NCBI RefSeq assembly: GCF_003751845.1
Contig: NZ_RJKQ01000005.1
Span: 248,001-312,000 of the forward strand
Direction: 5' to 3'
DNA: 64,000 bases
Source of the DNA: Enterobacter sp. BIGb0383
Lineage (GTDB): Bacteria; Pseudomonadota; Gammaproteobacteria; Enterobacterales; Enterobacteriaceae
Shown here piece by piece: positions 63,430 through 64,000 of the stretch. Both the position numbers and the translations under genes were made by a program. The number at the start of each line of letters is the position of its first letter. The stretch's first letter is position 1. The notes below the pieces were generated by a model. It was not told the origin of the DNA. It saw only the letters and a list, made by a program, of their open reading frames with translations, and did not search any database.

Positions 63430-64000
63430 GGTTATCCTGGCGATGTGATTAACGATACGACCAGTATAAAAAGAGCGTGCAGAGGGAGTGATATGGCTAA
63501 GGGACAATGTTCGATGGGATTGGGCCAGATAGAGAAGATGGGCTGCACGATTAGTGACAGCACGCTATTTTATATCATTATCTTACCCAAAGACCATTTC
63601 ATCTCCACCTGAAAATGTCAAAGATACAGAATCAGCAATACTGAGAATAAATAAATCAACGTTAAACAGGCAGAGTGGAGCACTAACGAAAGTGATCCCG
63701 ACAAAGCGCAAACCAAAAAATAAGTATTTTGAAAACATTTATTCGACGACTACGCACGCCGTGACCTGATCCCACCAGAGCTTTATCCCTCTGTAAACGC
63801 AGAGCATTTTTGCATTCGTGTGAAATGCATTGCGCCCCAGAAAAATAGAATCTCTGGGGCGTTCGCTCATGTTTAAAGAGCTAACTATCCACGGCGTTAT
63901 CTCCGAAAACATGCAAATAAAACGAGAGTATTTGTGCTGGAGAAACACGTTCTAAAATGGCGGATATATTATCTGGACAGTCTTCCGGGATCTTCCCTGA
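63430..64000. other. Right-end 570 bp with no supported gene
   Basis: Moderately AT-rich. Two hairpins are visible: TGCATT/AATGCA (63811-63829) and CGCCCCAGA/TCTGGGGCG (63833-63861, 9-bp stem, 11-base loop). Neither has a T-run. Frames on both strands (such as minus 63739-63948) lack ribosome sites and family similarity. A gene may begin beyond the window. Confidence 0.4.

Noticed and set aside
63833-63861. Rho-independent terminator
   Set aside because: Good 9-bp stem but no T-run on either side and no gene ending next to it.
63739-63948. 69-codon minus-strand frame near the right end
   Set aside because: No Shine-Dalgarno, spans a hairpin region and lacks similarity; too weak to call.

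Overview
The window is chromosomal DNA of a gammaproteobacterium of the family Enterobacteriaceae, in the neighbourhood of Enterobacter/Lelliottia/Klebsiella-type genera. HemB, AmpH, TauABCD, MmuP/MmuM and YagU read as close orthologues of the E. coli proteins. The gene order ampH-hemB facing tauDCBA is the E. coli 8-minute order, and yagU, mmuPM and afu-type genes also come from the same part of the E. coli map. Coding density is high and the core is GC-rich. AT-rich patches mark acquired DNA at about 8.5-9.3, 11.4-13.4 and 17.8-19.1 kb. The genus cannot be fixed from sequence alone.

Region 1 (1-13.0 kb, minus strand) is a Tc (toxin complex) insecticidal toxin operon: a 2502-residue TcA translocation/receptor subunit, a 1420-residue TcB (SpvB-like cocoon half), and the first 383 residues of a TccC/Rhs-type TcC whose toxic C-terminus lies outside the window. 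It sits where E. coli has sbmA, divergent from ampH. Perfect hairpins lie in both gaps between the Tc genes.

Region 2 (13.4-25.5 kb) holds ampH, hemB and an OlsF-type bifunctional acyltransferase (ornithine lipids). An accessory stretch follows: an AT-rich orphan gene, a remnant of a P4-like satellite phage with a folded immunity-type RNA region, a dehydroshikimate dehydratase-like TIM barrel, and an unrecognised two-gene unit. The taurine sulfonate operon tauABCD then reads back toward hemB.

Region 3 (25.6-38.3 kb) has two poorly known genes, then a sensing-plus-uptake locus. A UhpA/UhpB/UhpC-like sugar-phosphate sensory set runs straight into afuABC, a hexose-phosphate/ferric-type ABC transporter, in place of uhpT. 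mmuPM (S-methylmethionine use) reads the other way.

Region 4 (38.7-49.6 kb) is carbon-source catabolism. A periplasmic GH28 polygalacturonase lies under a strong KdgR box. An Exc2-type lipoprotein follows, then a six-gene operon: an aminoglycoside-phosphotransferase-fold kinase, an enolase paralogue with altered active-site residues, an MHS-type transporter, a D-2-hydroxyacid dehydrogenase, an MhpD/HpcG-type hydratase and an HpaI-type aldolase. Its control region has a CRP-like box, a perfect LacI-type palindrome inside a promoter, and a folded leader with a terminator-like hairpin. A convergent LacI-family gene is the likely repressor. I recognise no described pathway with this combination and consider it the best candidate for a new system in the window.

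Region 5 (49.7-64 kb) is a mix of a membrane diguanylate cyclase, a small orphan gene, a polar amino-acid ABC importer, LysR with a LysE exporter, yagU, AraC with AzlCD exporter, a Phd/ParE-type toxin-antitoxin pair, an FAD/NAD(P)-binding protein, a GlxA-type regulator and an MBL-fold hydrolase. I saw no rRNA, tRNA, intact insertion sequence or CRISPR array.
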